Below are positions 43,338-53,747 of a stretch of DNA of 64,000 nucleotides, in pieces. The stretch spans positions 1-64,000 of the forward strand of contig CAMJKP010000003.1 of assembly GCA_946406435.1 (NCBI GenBank), written 5' to 3'. The notes under the pieces were generated by a model that searched no databases, had not been told where the DNA came from, and saw nothing but the letters and a program-made list of their open reading frames with translations. How positions within the stretch are numbered: the stretch's first letter is position 1; each line of letters begins with the position of its first letter. The translations under genes were made by a program, and so were the position numbers. Origin of the DNA: an uncultured Prevotellaceae bacterium (GTDB lineage Bacteria; Bacteroidota; Bacteroidia; Bacteroidales; Bacteroidaceae).

Positions 43338-44435
43338 ATGAACTTATATCCGAAACTCATAACAGACGCACTTGCAACCGTCATCTATGCCGGTACGAAA
43401 AAGAACATTATCGAGTCAGAAATGCTTGCTGACACTCCAAGCATAAATGGCAATAGTGTGACGATTGTCCTGATATTCCCACGCGAGACTGACCCATTCC
43501 TGAAATCAACGGTAAAGGCAGCAGAAGCAGCCATACACTATCACGTAGGTAAGGATGTAGAAGTAAATATCAAATTAGAGTATAAGTCAGCCCCACGTCC
43601 AGAGGTTGAGGATTTACTTCCCGGAGTTAAGAATATCATTGCAGTAAGCTCTGGTAAGGGTGGCGTTGGTAAGAGCACAGTATCTGCCAATCTCGCCATA
43701 GCACTTGCACGTCTCGGTTATAAGGTCGGACTTCTTGATACAGATATCTTTGGACCAAGTATGCCAAAGATGTTCGATGTAGAGAACGAGCGTCCGTATG
43801 CCATAGAGAAAGACGGTCGTCAACTTATTGTTCCTGTTGAGAAATACGGAGTTAAGCTTCTCTCTATCGGTTTCTTCGTAGGAAAAGACACAGCCACTCT
43901 CTGGAGAGGTGGTATGGCTTGCTCAGCCTTGAAGCAGTTGATTGCAGATGCTGACTGGGGCGAACTCGACTATTTCATTCTCGACACGCCTCCTGGCACA
44001 AGTGACATTCACCTCACCCTACTCCAGACACTCGCTATCACAGGTGCTATTATTGTAAGTACCCCACAGCAAGTGGCTCTTGCTGATGCGCGTAAGGGAA
44101 TTGACATGTACACCAACGACAAGGTTAATGTTCCTATCCTTGGCCTCATCGAGAATATGGCATGGTTTACTCCAGCAGAACTTCCAGAGAACAAGTACTA
44201 TATCTTTGGCAAGGAAGGTTGCAAGAATCTTGCTCAGGAGATGAACGTTCCATTGCTTGCCCAGATTCCACTTGTTCAGGGGATCTGCGAAAAGGGCGAT
44301 GCAGGGACTCCAGCAGCTCTCGACGAGAACACCATAACAGGTCAGGCATTCCTTGCACTCGCTCAGAGCGTTGTAACTGTTGTGAACAGGCGAAACAAGG
44401 AACAGGAGAAGACCAAGATTGTGAAGACAAAATAA
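43338..44435 (+). CDS. mrp: Mrp/NBP35-type iron-sulfur carrier ATPase
   Basis: A 365-residue cytosolic P-loop ATPase thought to carry Fe-S clusters to client proteins. The N-terminal MIP18/DUF59-like domain (residues 1-85) is followed by a deviant Walker A, SSGKGGVGKSTVSANLAIAL, then GLLDTDIFGPSMPKMF and DYFILDTPPGTSDIHLTLL. The CPxC pair that bridges the cluster in many Mrp proteins is absent; the equivalent segment reads NMAWFTPAELPENKYYIFG. The ATG at 43338 is used because the promoter overlaps the earlier TTG. The A2M gene starts directly after the stop (TAAATG). Confidence 0.93.
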   Translation: MNLYPKLITDALATVIYAGTKKNIIESEMLADTPSINGNSVTIVLIFPRETDPFLKSTVKAAEAAIHYHVGKDVEVNIKLEYKSAPRPEVEDLLPGVKNIIAVSSGKGGVGKSTVSANLAIALARLGYKVGLLDTDIFGPSMPKMFDVENERPYAIEKDGRQLIVPVEKYGVKLLSIGFFVGKDTATLWRGGMACSALKQLIADADWGELDYFILDTPPGTSDIHLTLLQTLAITGAIIVSTPQQVALADARKGIDMYTNDKVNVPILGLIENMAWFTPAELPENKYYIFGKEGCKNLAQEMNVPLLAQIPLVQGICEKGDAGTPAALDENTITGQAFLALAQSVVTVVNRRNKEQEKTKIVKTK

Positions 44436-47400
44436 ATGAAAAAAATATTGACCATATTGCTATTCTCTATGCTGACATTAGGATTGTCAGCACAAGGAGA
44501 CTATGCCTCTCTCTGGAAGATTGTAGAGAAAGCACAAGAGAAAGATCAGCCCAAGACAGCTCTATCTGCAGCAAAGAAGATAGAAGCAAAGGCAGAAAAA
44601 GAAAAGCATTATGGTCATCTGTTCGCTGCACTCTTTACAGAAAAAAATCTCCTTCAAGAGATTTCCCGAGATTCCATTGCCCCTATGGAAAAACGCATGG
44701 AGGCAAAATATCAGGAGCTTACGAAGAAAGATCCGTTGGCAGCATGTCTTTATCAAGTTGCAGTCAACAAAGCCAAGAAAGGACTTGTTGATAGCCTTCT
44801 CTATCATACAAATCCAGAGACAGTCAAGGAACTCACGAAAGAGAACGGCTCACTGAAGTACATACCTTTTATTACAAAAGGCATTGATAGCAAGTATTTT
44901 AATCACAGTTTAATAGGTCTCATAGCCTACTCACTTGGAGATTATGCTTCATTAGCACGATACTATTCAGACAAGGGGAACAGAAAAGCCGCCTGCATTG
45001 CCTATGCACTTCAACTTAGAAGTCATTTTTCATACAACGAAAAGAAAACATATCTTAATAAAGCAGACTCTCTGATAAACATCTATAAGGACTTACCAGA
45101 ATGTGGTGCTTTGGCAGTTGCTAAGGCAGACTTACTTCCATGCACATATCCTAAAGAAAAGGAGAAAGTCTTAGAATGGATTGATGAATCTCTTACACGC
45201 TGGTCTAAATGGCAAGAGATGAATGAGCTAAGAAACAAGAAAAATGACCTTACGCAACCATCCATTAGCTTAGAATGCAACAACGATATCATCAGCAGTA
45301 AGGCAGAAGCAAGATTTTATCTAAATAAAATCAGGAACGTATCAAGTGTTACCATAACGGCAACACCAATCATCGGTTTATCATCAAAGGAAATCAGCGA
45401 AATAGACCTTTATTCCCCTAATACGCTCAAGGCATTAAAGCCTCATCTTCAAACTGGTAAAAAAATATCTATATCAAAGCGTCTCAAAGAGCACAAGCAC
45501 TACGAAATCTTCAAAGACACACTTTCTATCGGAAAACTTCCACTTGGAGCATACCTCATACAATTAATTACAGATGAAGAAGAGTGGGGGTACAACAAAG
45601 CAATATTAATTGTTAGCGACTTGGAGATAATATCATTACGTCAAGGAGAAAAGCAAACAAGATATGTTGTAGTTGACAAAACAAGCGGTCAACCGGTTAC
45701 TGATGCGAAATTACATTTCCTTGACTCAAAAGCCAAGGAAATCGCCGTCATGCCAGTAAATGAACAAGGAGAATACATTTATAATTTCGATGAAGACAAG
45801 AAGTATCTTGTTTATGCTACCACAGACGAAGACAAAGCACAATATGCAAGAGAGGTGTCCACATATTACAATAAGGACACAAGAGACTCTATTGAAAATA
45901 GAATAGAAATATGTACTGATCGCACTATTTATCGTCCAGGTCAGACAGTTCATGTATCCGTACTCGCACACGATATCATAAATGGAACTGTCAGAAAAGT
46001 GGCTACAGACAAAAAAATATCCATAATTCTAAACAATGCGGATGGCGATGAAATTGATACGACAGAAGTCACAACAGACGAGTTTGGCACTGCAACAACA
46101 GACTTCATCTTGCCTGCAATAACTAAAAATGGAGAATTCAGTATTGAAGCAGAAGAAAAAGATGGAGACAGAGAAAATTATCGAGAATTTATAGTAGAAG
46201 AATACAAGCGTCCAACATTCGACATAACAATAAACAAACCAGAGATAGAATACAAGGACGGTGATACCATAACCGTTACTGGAATAGCTCGCACATATAG
46301 TGGGGTTGGAGTAAGTAATGCTAATGTTGCATATTCAGTTTACAGACGTCAAGCATGGTGGTGGAGCGATTCATCATATGACAGTTCCCACTTCGATTTC
46401 AAAGATACCGTGCAGACAGATTTTTCCGGAAACTTCAAGATGAGAGTACCAATGATTCTGCCAGAAAGAAACAGAGTCAAAAAGGATTCTCCATACAGAT
46501 GGTGTCCTTCTGCCTTCTACGACATCAACATTGAAGTGGAAATCACAGACAATGCAGGTGAGACACACAATGCGCAATTATCCTTGCCTTTGAGCAATCG
46601 TTCCTCAATGCTTTCAAGCAACATCAAAGACAAATATCTCAATGGCGAAAAGCCCATTGAGGTTATCTTTACACGTAGGAATAACGCAGGTACAGAGATT
46701 GCAGGAGAGGCAACTATCGAAATTGATGGTAAGGTACAAGAAAAGGCAATCTGTGGAAAGCCTTATATAATCCCCAAGTCACTCCCTTCTGGTCCCCATT
46801 CTATAAGGGCTATATGTGATAATGACACCGTAGAAGGAAAATTTGTTTTGTTTAGCCTTGAAGATAAAGCTCCTATTGCTGGAACTCACGACTGGTGGTA
46901 TCAAACCTCAAATAAATTCCCAGTCACCATACAATATGGAACCGTGGATAGAAATGTTCATGTTGTCTATGCTATTTTCAGTGGTGACAAACTCATAGAA
47001 TCTGGCACAGAAAAGTTGGATTCATCACTTATCACCAAGAAATTTGAATATAAGGAAGAGTATGGCAATTCTATTTGCTATACTATTGCATGGGTAAAGA
47101 ATGGGAAGACAAATAAGAGAGAAACAATCATTGAGCGTCCACTTCCTAACGGTAACCTGAAGACAAGTTGGAAATCATTCCGTAACAAACTTGAGCCAGG
47201 GCAAAAAGAAGAATGGCAACTTTGCATTACAGACACAAACAATAAGCCTGTAAAAGCAAATGTCATGGCTGTACTTTATGATATGTCGCTTGATGCTCTC
47301 TCTCATGATATTGGCACTCCAAATATGTTTTTATATGATCCAAGACATATCTATCAACGTTTTTTCCGCTGGACATCTTCTTATACAAGACGTATCAACA

Positions 47401-49889
47401 GATATCTTGCAAAGCCACAGGAATACCTCAATCAGCAGGAGTTTGACTTTTCGCATTTTACATACGGATTAATTCCTTCTGGACGAGCATATCTTACTCG
47501 AAGCAACTTTGTATCAAAGGCATTAAATAGTAAAGCTGCCGGTATCACAGCAAAACAAATGCAAGCAAAAGGCAATACACTAGAAGAAGTAAACGTTCTT
47601 GGGTATGCAACACACAAAAAAGCAAATTTAACAGGTTCTGTCTCTGTCAGAAACATAGAATCCGATTATGCAAAAGACTCAGAAGACGATGTATTACACG
47701 AGGTGGTTTTTATCAAGAGAGATTACGATCACAATGAAGATCCTGAAGCTATCAATATTAGAACAAACCTCAACGAACTGGCTTTCTTCATGCCGCAGTT
47801 GAGAACTGACGACAAGGGTATTGCAACATTAGCGTTCACTCTTCCAGAGAGCGTAACTACCTGGAAGTTCATGGCTCTTGCACATGACAAGGAACTCAGG
47901 TCTGTAACAAGAATCGACAAAGTAATTGCTCAGAAGAAACTTATGATTCAGCCTCGTCTACCACGCTTCTTGCGTGAGGGTGACGTTACTGATATTCCAG
48001 CATCAGTATCTAATCTGACAGAAAAGGATATTACAGCAACTGTTAAGTTCACAATTCTGGATGCAAAGACAGAAAAAGTACTTTCTACCCAAAGCAAGAA
48101 GATAACCGTAAAGGGTGGCGAAACAGAGGCCGTGTCTTTTGCTTACGACACAAAGAATCAGGAGGACAAGAGCATAATTGTGCGCTACACCGTTTCTGGC
48201 AAGAGCGAGGAAGGTTCTTTCTCTGACGGCGAGCAGAAGGATCTGCCTATTCTCTCACAGAAAGAACTGATGGTGAATACCCAGACATTCATTCTGACAG
48301 AGGCTGGTGAAAAGCAATTTGACCTGAATAAGATCATGCCATCTGTCAACGAGAAGAAACTCACAGTTGAATACACTGACTCTCCAGAGTGGCTGATGAT
48401 TAAGGCTTTGCCTTATATCTCAAAGGCGAATGACGAGAACGCTATTTGTCTTTCTTCAGCATACTATGCAAACTCTATAGCGTCAGGCATTACACGCACA
48501 AATCCAGAGATAAGGAAAGCCGTAAGTGAATGGAAATCTGAGGAGCTGAACCAACTTTTTGATTCAATATCCTTGAACTACCACAATACGGATGCACTTG
48601 ATCGACTTTCAAAACTCCAGAACAGTAACGGCTCTTGGAGTTGGTGGAAGGGTATGGAAGGAAGTACATATATGACCGTCAGCGTTCTAAAAACTCTTCT
48701 CCGCCTTAATCTCATGCTGAATGCCGAGAAGGTAAGAAAAGAGAACGAGCAGATGGTTAAGCGTGCTTTCAACTACCTTGACAAAGAGACAGACAAGCGA
48801 GTGGCAGAGATGAAGAAGGAAAAATACAAGTACCTTCCTTCATACGCCCTTGACTATCTTTATTGTCGTGCTATCGCCAAGGCTTCAGGAACCAAGATAA
48901 ACAGCAACAGTAGTGCAGATTATCTGCTAAAGCTCGTTCCAGAAGAGACACGCTATGACGATATGCAGACGAAGGCACAGGCTGCTATCATCCTCGCATT
49001 TGCTGGGAACAAGAGCAAGGCTTCTGAGTTCATAAAGAGTATCGCAGAGCATACCGTATATCGCGAGGATCTTGGCAGATACTTTGATTCTGAACGTGCA
49101 CGCTATTCTTGGTGCGACTATAAGATTCCGACACAGGTTTCTGTGATTGAGGCTCTGAAACTTATTGACGGCAAGAACTCTGCAAAGGAGATTGCAGACA
49201 TGAAGCGCTGGCTATTGCAGAGTAAGAGGACACAGTCTTGGGACACTCCTATCAACGCGATAAATGCTATCTATGCCTTCCTCTGCCCATCACAAGGCAC
49301 AACATCTTCACTTAGGAAAGGCGTTCCTGCCGATATAGTATTGGGCAAGACAAGAATGCCGGCTCAGGAATACACCTCTGCACTTGGCCATGTTAAGACT
49401 TCAAAGGATATTACATCTAAGGACAATACCCTTACTGTCAAGAAACATACAGATGGCGAGTCATGGACAAATGTATTTATTGAATACAAACAGGCTGCAA
49501 CAGAAAGCGAAGCCTCTTCAACAGGACTTTCGATAACAAGAAAGGTTGAGACAAATGGCAAGAACTTGAAGGTTGGTGACAAGGTTGAAATTACAATTAC
49601 AATTACAGCAGATCGTGACTACGACTTTGTTACAGTAACAGATAACCGACCTGCTTGCCTAGAGCCTGTTGAACAGCTATCTGGCTACAGAAATGGCAGC
49701 TATAGGATTGTTCGTGACACAAAAACAGAATACTGCTATAATATGATGAGCAAAGGCACACATGTGATCAAGACATCATACTATGTAGCAAGAAGCGGTA
49801 ACTACACTTCAGGCACGGCAACTGCAACCTGTACATATTCTCCTGTATTCACAGGAAGAACCCCAGGCTCTAACTATGTGGTAAAATAA
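44436..49889 (+). CDS. Giant alpha-2-macroglobulin family protein without thioester
   Basis: An 1817-residue secreted protein with a signal peptide (MKKILTILLFSMLTLGLSAQ). A helical N-terminal region is followed by MG domains; MG2 holds CTDRTIYRPGQTVHVSVLAH and VEEYKRPTFDITI. The A2M core has IRTNLNELAFFMPQLRTDDK, LPESVTTWKFMALAHDKEL and a terpenoid-cyclase-like domain (NGSWSWWKGMEGS). Where thioester relatives read CxEQ, this reads DENAICLSSAYYANS, so the protein cannot trap proteases covalently. A segment near residue 1050 (EEVNVLGYATHKKANLTGS) copies the plug motif of SusC transporters. It is coupled to mrp and followed after 20 bp by a DUF1573 gene. It probably protects or scaffolds the envelope. 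Confidence 0.93.
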   Translation: MKKILTILLFSMLTLGLSAQGDYASLWKIVEKAQEKDQPKTALSAAKKIEAKAEKEKHYGHLFAALFTEKNLLQEISRDSIAPMEKRMEAKYQELTKKDPLAACLYQVAVNKAKKGLVDSLLYHTNPETVKELTKENGSLKYIPFITKGIDSKYFNHSLIGLIAYSLGDYASLARYYSDKGNRKAACIAYALQLRSHFSYNEKKTYLNKADSLINIYKDLPECGALAVAKADLLPCTYPKEKEKVLEWIDESLTRWSKWQEMNELRNKKNDLTQPSISLECNNDIISSKAEARFYLNKIRNVSSVTITATPIIGLSSKEISEIDLYSPNTLKALKPHLQTGKKISISKRLKEHKHYEIFKDTLSIGKLPLGAYLIQLITDEEEWGYNKAILIVSDLEIISLRQGEKQTRYVVVDKTSGQPVTDAKLHFLDSKAKEIAVMPVNEQGEYIYNFDEDKKYLVYATTDEDKAQYAREVSTYYNKDTRDSIENRIEICTDRTIYRPGQTVHVSVLAHDIINGTVRKVATDKKISIILNNADGDEIDTTEVTTDEFGTATTDFILPAITKNGEFSIEAEEKDGDRENYREFIVEEYKRPTFDITINKPEIEYKDGDTITVTGIARTYSGVGVSNANVAYSVYRRQAWWWSDSSYDSSHFDFKDTVQTDFSGNFKMRVPMILPERNRVKKDSPYRWCPSAFYDINIEVEITDNAGETHNAQLSLPLSNRSSMLSSNIKDKYLNGEKPIEVIFTRRNNAGTEIAGEATIEIDGKVQEKAICGKPYIIPKSLPSGPHSIRAICDNDTVEGKFVLFSLEDKAPIAGTHDWWYQTSNKFPVTIQYGTVDRNVHVVYAIFSGDKLIESGTEKLDSSLITKKFEYKEEYGNSICYTIAWVKNGKTNKRETIIERPLPNGNLKTSWKSFRNKLEPGQKEEWQLCITDTNNKPVKANVMAVLYDMSLDALSHDIGTPNMFLYDPRHIYQRFFRWTSSYTRRINRYLAKPQEYLNQQEFDFSHFTYGLIPSGRAYLTRSNFVSKALNSKAAGITAKQMQAKGNTLEEVNVLGYATHKKANLTGSVSVRNIESDYAKDSEDDVLHEVVFIKRDYDHNEDPEAINIRTNLNELAFFMPQLRTDDKGIATLAFTLPESVTTWKFMALAHDKELRSVTRIDKVIAQKKLMIQPRLPRFLREGDVTDIPASVSNLTEKDITATVKFTILDAKTEKVLSTQSKKITVKGGETEAVSFAYDTKNQEDKSIIVRYTVSGKSEEGSFSDGEQKDLPILSQKELMVNTQTFILTEAGEKQFDLNKIMPSVNEKKLTVEYTDSPEWLMIKALPYISKANDENAICLSSAYYANSIASGITRTNPEIRKAVSEWKSEELNQLFDSISLNYHNTDALDRLSKLQNSNGSWSWWKGMEGSTYMTVSVLKTLLRLNLMLNAEKVRKENEQMVKRAFNYLDKETDKRVAEMKKEKYKYLPSYALDYLYCRAIAKASGTKINSNSSADYLLKLVPEETRYDDMQTKAQAAIILAFAGNKSKASEFIKSIAEHTVYREDLGRYFDSERARYSWCDYKIPTQVSVIEALKLIDGKNSAKEIADMKRWLLQSKRTQSWDTPINAINAIYAFLCPSQGTTSSLRKGVPADIVLGKTRMPAQEYTSALGHVKTSKDITSKDNTLTVKKHTDGESWTNVFIEYKQAATESEASSTGLSITRKVETNGKNLKVGDKVEITITITADRDYDFVTVTDNRPACLEPVEQLSGYRNGSYRIVRDTKTEYCYNMMSKGTHVIKTSYYVARSGNYTSGTATATCTYSPVFTGRTPGSNYVVK

Positions 49890-49909
49890 AATTGAAATTA
49901 TTGAAATAA

Positions 49910-50962
49910 ATGAAGAAACTATCTCTATCACTTCTACTCGCATTCCCGCTCTTTGCCTCGGCACAGACATTGCAAGTAAGAAATAACATCATCGACTTAG
50001 GACAGGTTCAGTTCATGCAACCTGTCACGGCAACATTTGACGTAAAGAACATATCAAATGCACCTATCGAGATATCAAGCTTGTATTCTGGCTGCAACTG
50101 CACTCAGGTCGGCTTTCCTGTTGGTATCATACCAGCAGGTACAGATTTCAAGGTTAGTGCAACGTATGACTCCAAGCAACTTGGACACTTCCAACGTGAT
50201 GTTGCCATATATGTCAAGAACCAGAAAGAACCAACATACGTCACAGTCAAGGGTATTGTTGTACCAAAGGTTGAAAACTTTGTAGGCAACTACCCCTACT
50301 CTATCGGAGGTCTGTTGACAGACGTAAACATCATTGAGTTTGACGACGTAAACCGTGGAGAGCGCCCTGTTCAGGACATCCACATCTTTAATCCCAACAA
50401 CCAGTTTGTTGAGCCTGTGCTAATGCACCTTCCGAACTATCTCCGTGCTGAGATTTCACCAAAGCGGCTTGGTCCTAAGCAAGAAGGCGTTATTCATATC
50501 ATGCTCAACTCAAGCAAGATGAAATCGCTCGGCCTTTCTCAGGCAAGCATCTACCTGTCAAAGGGTATGGGCGACAAGGTATCTGAGGATAAGGAAATCA
50601 TGGTATCTTCAGTCCTTCTTCCTCCAGAGCCAAGACTTGATGAAGCAAGTCTGTATCGCAGTCCCCGCATTCAACTGTCTTCTACAACCGTTGATCTCTC
50701 AAACATAAAGGGGACAAAAAAGAAAGCCGAAATCATAATAACAAACAAGGGAAAGTCTCCACTTGAGATTCGCTCTATGCAGTTATTCACGCCAGGCATA
50801 GAAATCACTCTCGCAAAGCAGAAACTTAATGCAGGCGAGAGCACAAAGATGAAGATTACCGGTTATACACAAGACCTGTCAAGGGTAAAGACACGTCCTC
50901 GTATCCTCATGATTACGAACGACCCAAGGCAGCAGAAGGTGATAATTGAGATTAAGAAATAA
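49910..50962 (+). CDS. DUF1573 domain secreted protein
   Basis: A 350-residue protein with a signal peptide (MKKLSLSLLLAFPLFASAQT). The first Ig-like DUF1573 unit has LGQVQFMQPVTATFDVKNIS and SSLYSGCNCTQVGFPVGIIP, with the diagnostic CNC/CxCT motif. Two further beta-sandwich units follow (about 115-215 and 250-350), the last with KKAEIIITNKGKSPLEI. DUF1573 proteins resemble ASPM/MSP-type Ig domains and are periplasmic or surface-located. It lies 20 bp after the A2M gene. Function is unknown. Confidence 0.88.
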   Translation: MKKLSLSLLLAFPLFASAQTLQVRNNIIDLGQVQFMQPVTATFDVKNISNAPIEISSLYSGCNCTQVGFPVGIIPAGTDFKVSATYDSKQLGHFQRDVAIYVKNQKEPTYVTVKGIVVPKVENFVGNYPYSIGGLLTDVNIIEFDDVNRGERPVQDIHIFNPNNQFVEPVLMHLPNYLRAEISPKRLGPKQEGVIHIMLNSSKMKSLGLSQASIYLSKGMGDKVSEDKEIMVSSVLLPPEPRLDEASLYRSPRIQLSSTTVDLSNIKGTKKKAEIIITNKGKSPLEIRSMQLFTPGIEITLAKQKLNAGESTKMKITGYTQDLSRVKTRPRILMITNDPRQQKVIIEIKK

Positions 50963-50965
50963 CAT

Positions 50966-51050
50966 CATGTACAATTTACCATTTACAATGTACAATTATG
51001 TTAATCACGGTAAATGGTAAATGGTAAATGGTACATGGTAAATGGTACAT
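50966..51050. repeat. Simple-repeat spacer (ggtaaat / ggtacat)
   Basis: Units ggtaaat and ggtacat are repeated (ggtaaatggtaaatggtaaa and so on), preceded by their inverted form (accatttacaatgtac). The run abuts the meaB start and supplies a spurious upstream ATG at 51042. Boilerplate repeats of this kind are frequent between genes here. Confidence 0.7.
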
Positions 51051-51056
51051 GACATT

Positions 51057-52154
51057 ATGGAACATCCAGAAAACAGTAGCGAATATAAAGGCTTGACCGT
51101 AAATAGCGGTGTGGCACAGCCTTCTATCGTCAACCCTTACCTGAAACGCGGACGCTTTCGTCATAGGGAGTATAGCGTTGACGAAATGGTTGAGGGACTA
51201 TTGCGTGGTGATGTGACGATACTCTCACAGGCTGTCACACTTGTGGAGTCTGTCAATCCCGAGCATCAGGCAAAAGCGCAGGAGGTGATAGAAAAGTGTC
51301 TTCCATATAGCGGAAAGTCTGTAAGGATTGGCATAAGTGGTGTTCCAGGTGCAGGAAAGAGTACCTCTATTGATGTCTTTGGCACACACGTGCTTGATAC
51401 CTACGGAGGAAAACTTGCTGTTCTTGCCATTGACCCTTCTTCAGAAAGGAGCAAAGGCAGTATTCTTGGCGATAAGACAAGAATGGAGAAGCTATCTACC
51501 AGAAAAGAAACATTCATACGCCCTTCGCCATCAGCAGGTTCTCTTGGAGGAGTTGCGAGAAAGACACGCGAGACAATAATCCTTTGCGAGGCTGCAGGCT
51601 ATGACAAGATTTTCATAGAAACCGTAGGTGTAGGACAAAGCGAGACAGCATGTCACTCTATGGTGGATTTCTTCCTGCTTATTCAAGTTGCAGGCACAGG
51701 TGACGAACTTCAGGGCATCAAACGAGGCATTATGGAGATTGCAGATGGTATTGTCGTAAACAAATGTGATGGCGACAACGTGGACAAATGCCAGATGGCA
51801 GCAACTCATTTCCGCAACGCACTTCACTTCTTCCCAATGTCTGAAAGCGGTTGGTTGCCCAAGGTTCTTTGTTATTCTGGTTTCTACGGATATGGAGTAA
51901 AGGAAGTATGGGACATGATTTTCGAATATGTGGACTTCGTAAAGAAGAACGGCTATTTCGAGACACGTCGCCACAGGCAGAACAAATACTGGATGTATGA
52001 AACCATAGACGCAAGTCTGAGAAATAGATTCTACAACGATCCTGTCATAGCCCAGAAACTTGCAGAAGCAGAAAAGAGCGTTCAGAATGGAGAAAAGACA
52101 AGCTTTACTGCAGCTTACGGTCTTCTGGATGAATTTTATAGACAATTGAAATAA
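51057..52154 (+). CDS. meaB: MeaB/ArgK-type GTPase (methylmalonyl-CoA mutase chaperone)
   Basis: A 365-residue G3E-type GTPase. It loads and protects B12-dependent methylmalonyl-CoA mutase, used in succinate-propionate metabolism. Walker A is GISGVPGAGKSTSIDVFG; other motifs are IDPSSERSKGSILGDKTRME, PSPSAGSLGGVARKTRETI, IETVGVGQSE and VVNKCDGDN. The ATG at 51057 (MEHPENSSE) is preferred; that at 51042 lies inside the repeat spacer. The mutase genes are not in this window. Confidence 0.95.
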   Translation: MEHPENSSEYKGLTVNSGVAQPSIVNPYLKRGRFRHREYSVDEMVEGLLRGDVTILSQAVTLVESVNPEHQAKAQEVIEKCLPYSGKSVRIGISGVPGAGKSTSIDVFGTHVLDTYGGKLAVLAIDPSSERSKGSILGDKTRMEKLSTRKETFIRPSPSAGSLGGVARKTRETIILCEAAGYDKIFIETVGVGQSETACHSMVDFFLLIQVAGTGDELQGIKRGIMEIADGIVVNKCDGDNVDKCQMAATHFRNALHFFPMSESGWLPKVLCYSGFYGYGVKEVWDMIFEYVDFVKKNGYFETRRHRQNKYWMYETIDASLRNRFYNDPVIAQKLAEAEKSVQNGEKTSFTAAYGLLDEFYRQLK

Positions 52155-52169
52155 ATTGTACATGATATT

Positions 52170-53039
52170 ATGTTAATAGAAATAGACTCATCATCAGGAT
52201 TCTGTTTTGGTGTGACAACAGCAATCAACAAGGCAGAAGAAGAATTGGCAAAAGGCTCTACACTCTATTGCCTTGGAGATATTGTACACAACGGTATGGA
52301 GTGTGAAAGACTTCGCGAGATGGGACTTATCACCATAGATCATGCGCAGTTTGCAGAGCTTCACAATGCCAAGGTTCTGCTAAGAGCACATGGCGAACCA
52401 CCTGAGACCTACAAGATTGCAGAGCAGAATAATATTGAGATTATTGATGCAACCTGTCCTGTAGTACTTCAGTTGCAGAAGCGTATCAAGAAACAATTCA
52501 CGGCAAATCCTGATGCGCAAATTGTCATTTTCGGCAAGAATGGTCATGCGGAGGTATTAGGTCTCGTTGGTCAGACAAGACAACGTGCTATCGTAATTGA
52601 GCATGCAGATGAGGTCACAAGACTTGATTTCACCCATGACATCTATCTCTATTCCCAGACGACAAAGTCGCTTGATGAATTTCACGCCATCATAGATTAT
52701 ATTCAGGCCCACATGGCAGAAGGTGCTAACTTCCAATGGTTTGATACTATTTGCAGACAGGTAGCCAACAGAATGCCTAACATCTGTTCATTTGCCACAA
52801 AGCATGATTTGATACTTTTTGTTTCAGGCAGAAAGAGCAGTAACGGTAAGGTGCTCTACAACGCCTGTAAAGAACAGAACCCACATACATATCTTGTAGA
52901 AGGTCCTGATGAGATAGACCCAAAGTGGATATCTAACGTGAATAGTATTGGCATCTGTGGAGCTACATCCACCCCTAAGTGGCTTATGGAACAAGTTGCA
53001 GACAGAATCAAGAATAATTACAATATAGAAAAGAAATGA
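52170..53039 (+). CDS. ispH: 4-hydroxy-3-methylbut-2-enyl diphosphate reductase
   Basis: A 289-residue Fe-S enzyme, last step of the MEP isoprenoid pathway, producing IPP and DMAPP. The three cluster cysteines are visible in [23 protein letters not shown] and [13 protein letters not shown]. The substrate-binding [10 protein letters not shown] and TKSLDEF segments are also present. It overlaps cmk by 4 bp (ATGA). Confidence 0.97.
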   Translation: MLIEIDSSSGFCFGVTTAINKAEEELAKGSTLYCLGDIVHNGMECERLREMGLITIDHAQFAELHNAKVLLRAHGEPPETYKIAEQNNIEIIDATCPVVLQLQKRIKKQFTANPDAQIVIFGKNGHAEVLGLVGQTRQRAIVIEHADEVTRLDFTHDIYLYSQTTKSLDEFHAIIDYIQAHMAEGANFQWFDTICRQVANRMPNICSFATKHDLILFVSGRKSSNGKVLYNACKEQNPHTYLVEGPDEIDPKWISNVNSIGICGATSTPKWLMEQVADRIKNNYNIEKK

Positions 53040-53725
53040 AAAAGATAACAATAGCAATAGACGGACACTCTTCTTGTGGAAAGAGCACAATGGCTAAGGA
53101 ACTTGCCCGCAAGTTAGGGTATATATATGTCGATACAGGTGCTATGTATCGTACCGTTACACTTTATGCCATGCGCAACAACCTGTTCGATTCAGAGGGA
53201 GAAGTCCTGGCAGATGAACTTCAAAAACAGATGAACAATATTAAGGTCTCTTTCTGTATCAATAAAGAAACGGGAAGACCAGATGCCTGTCTTAACGACG
53301 AATGTGTAGAGAACATCATCCGCTCTATTGAAGTCAGCAATCACGTTTCTAAGATTGCAGCTATCCCATTTGTACGCGAGGCTATGGTTGACCAACAGAG
53401 AAGGATGGGAGCAGAGAAAGGTATTGTCATGGACGGAAGAGACATCGGCACAACGGTCTTCCCAGATGCCGAACTCAAGATTTTTGTAACAGCAAGTGCC
53501 AAGGTACGTGCTCAGAGACGTTATGACGAACTTCAGCAAAAAGGTATGCCGGCCGACTTTGACGAGATTCTGAAGAACGTAGAGGAACGTGACTATATCG
53601 ACTCTCATAGAGAAGTTTCACCTTTACGTCAGGCAGAAGACGCAATTCTACTCGACAATAGCGATATGACCATTCCACAACAGAACGAATGGCTGATGCA
53701 GCAAGTAGAGAAGGCTTTACAATAA
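53036..53725 (+). CDS. cmk: Cytidylate kinase
   Basis: A 229-residue enzyme that phosphorylates CMP and dCMP. It has the P-loop [20 protein letters not shown], then [19 protein letters not shown] and [20 protein letters not shown]. The length fits the family. It is coupled to ispH and followed by a repeat-filled gap. Confidence 0.97.
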   Translation: MKKITIAIDGHSSCGKSTMAKELARKLGYIYVDTGAMYRTVTLYAMRNNLFDSEGEVLADELQKQMNNIKVSFCINKETGRPDACLNDECVENIIRSIEVSNHVSKIAAIPFVREAMVDQQRRMGAEKGIVMDGRDIGTTVFPDAELKIFVTASAKVRAQRRYDELQQKGMPADFDEILKNVEERDYIDSHREVSPLRQAEDAILLDNSDMTIPQQNEWLMQQVEKALQ

Positions 53726-53747
53726 CGTTAAGCCTTCCTACCTCAAC

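Noticed and set aside
44162-44791. 209-residue ORF overlapping mrp and the A2M gene
   Set aside because: Shadow frame across two confident genes with no protein features.
50966-51050. Possible functional tandem array before meaB
   Set aside because: Seven-base simple repeats of ggtaaat type, common spacer DNA here; nothing marks it as a binding site.
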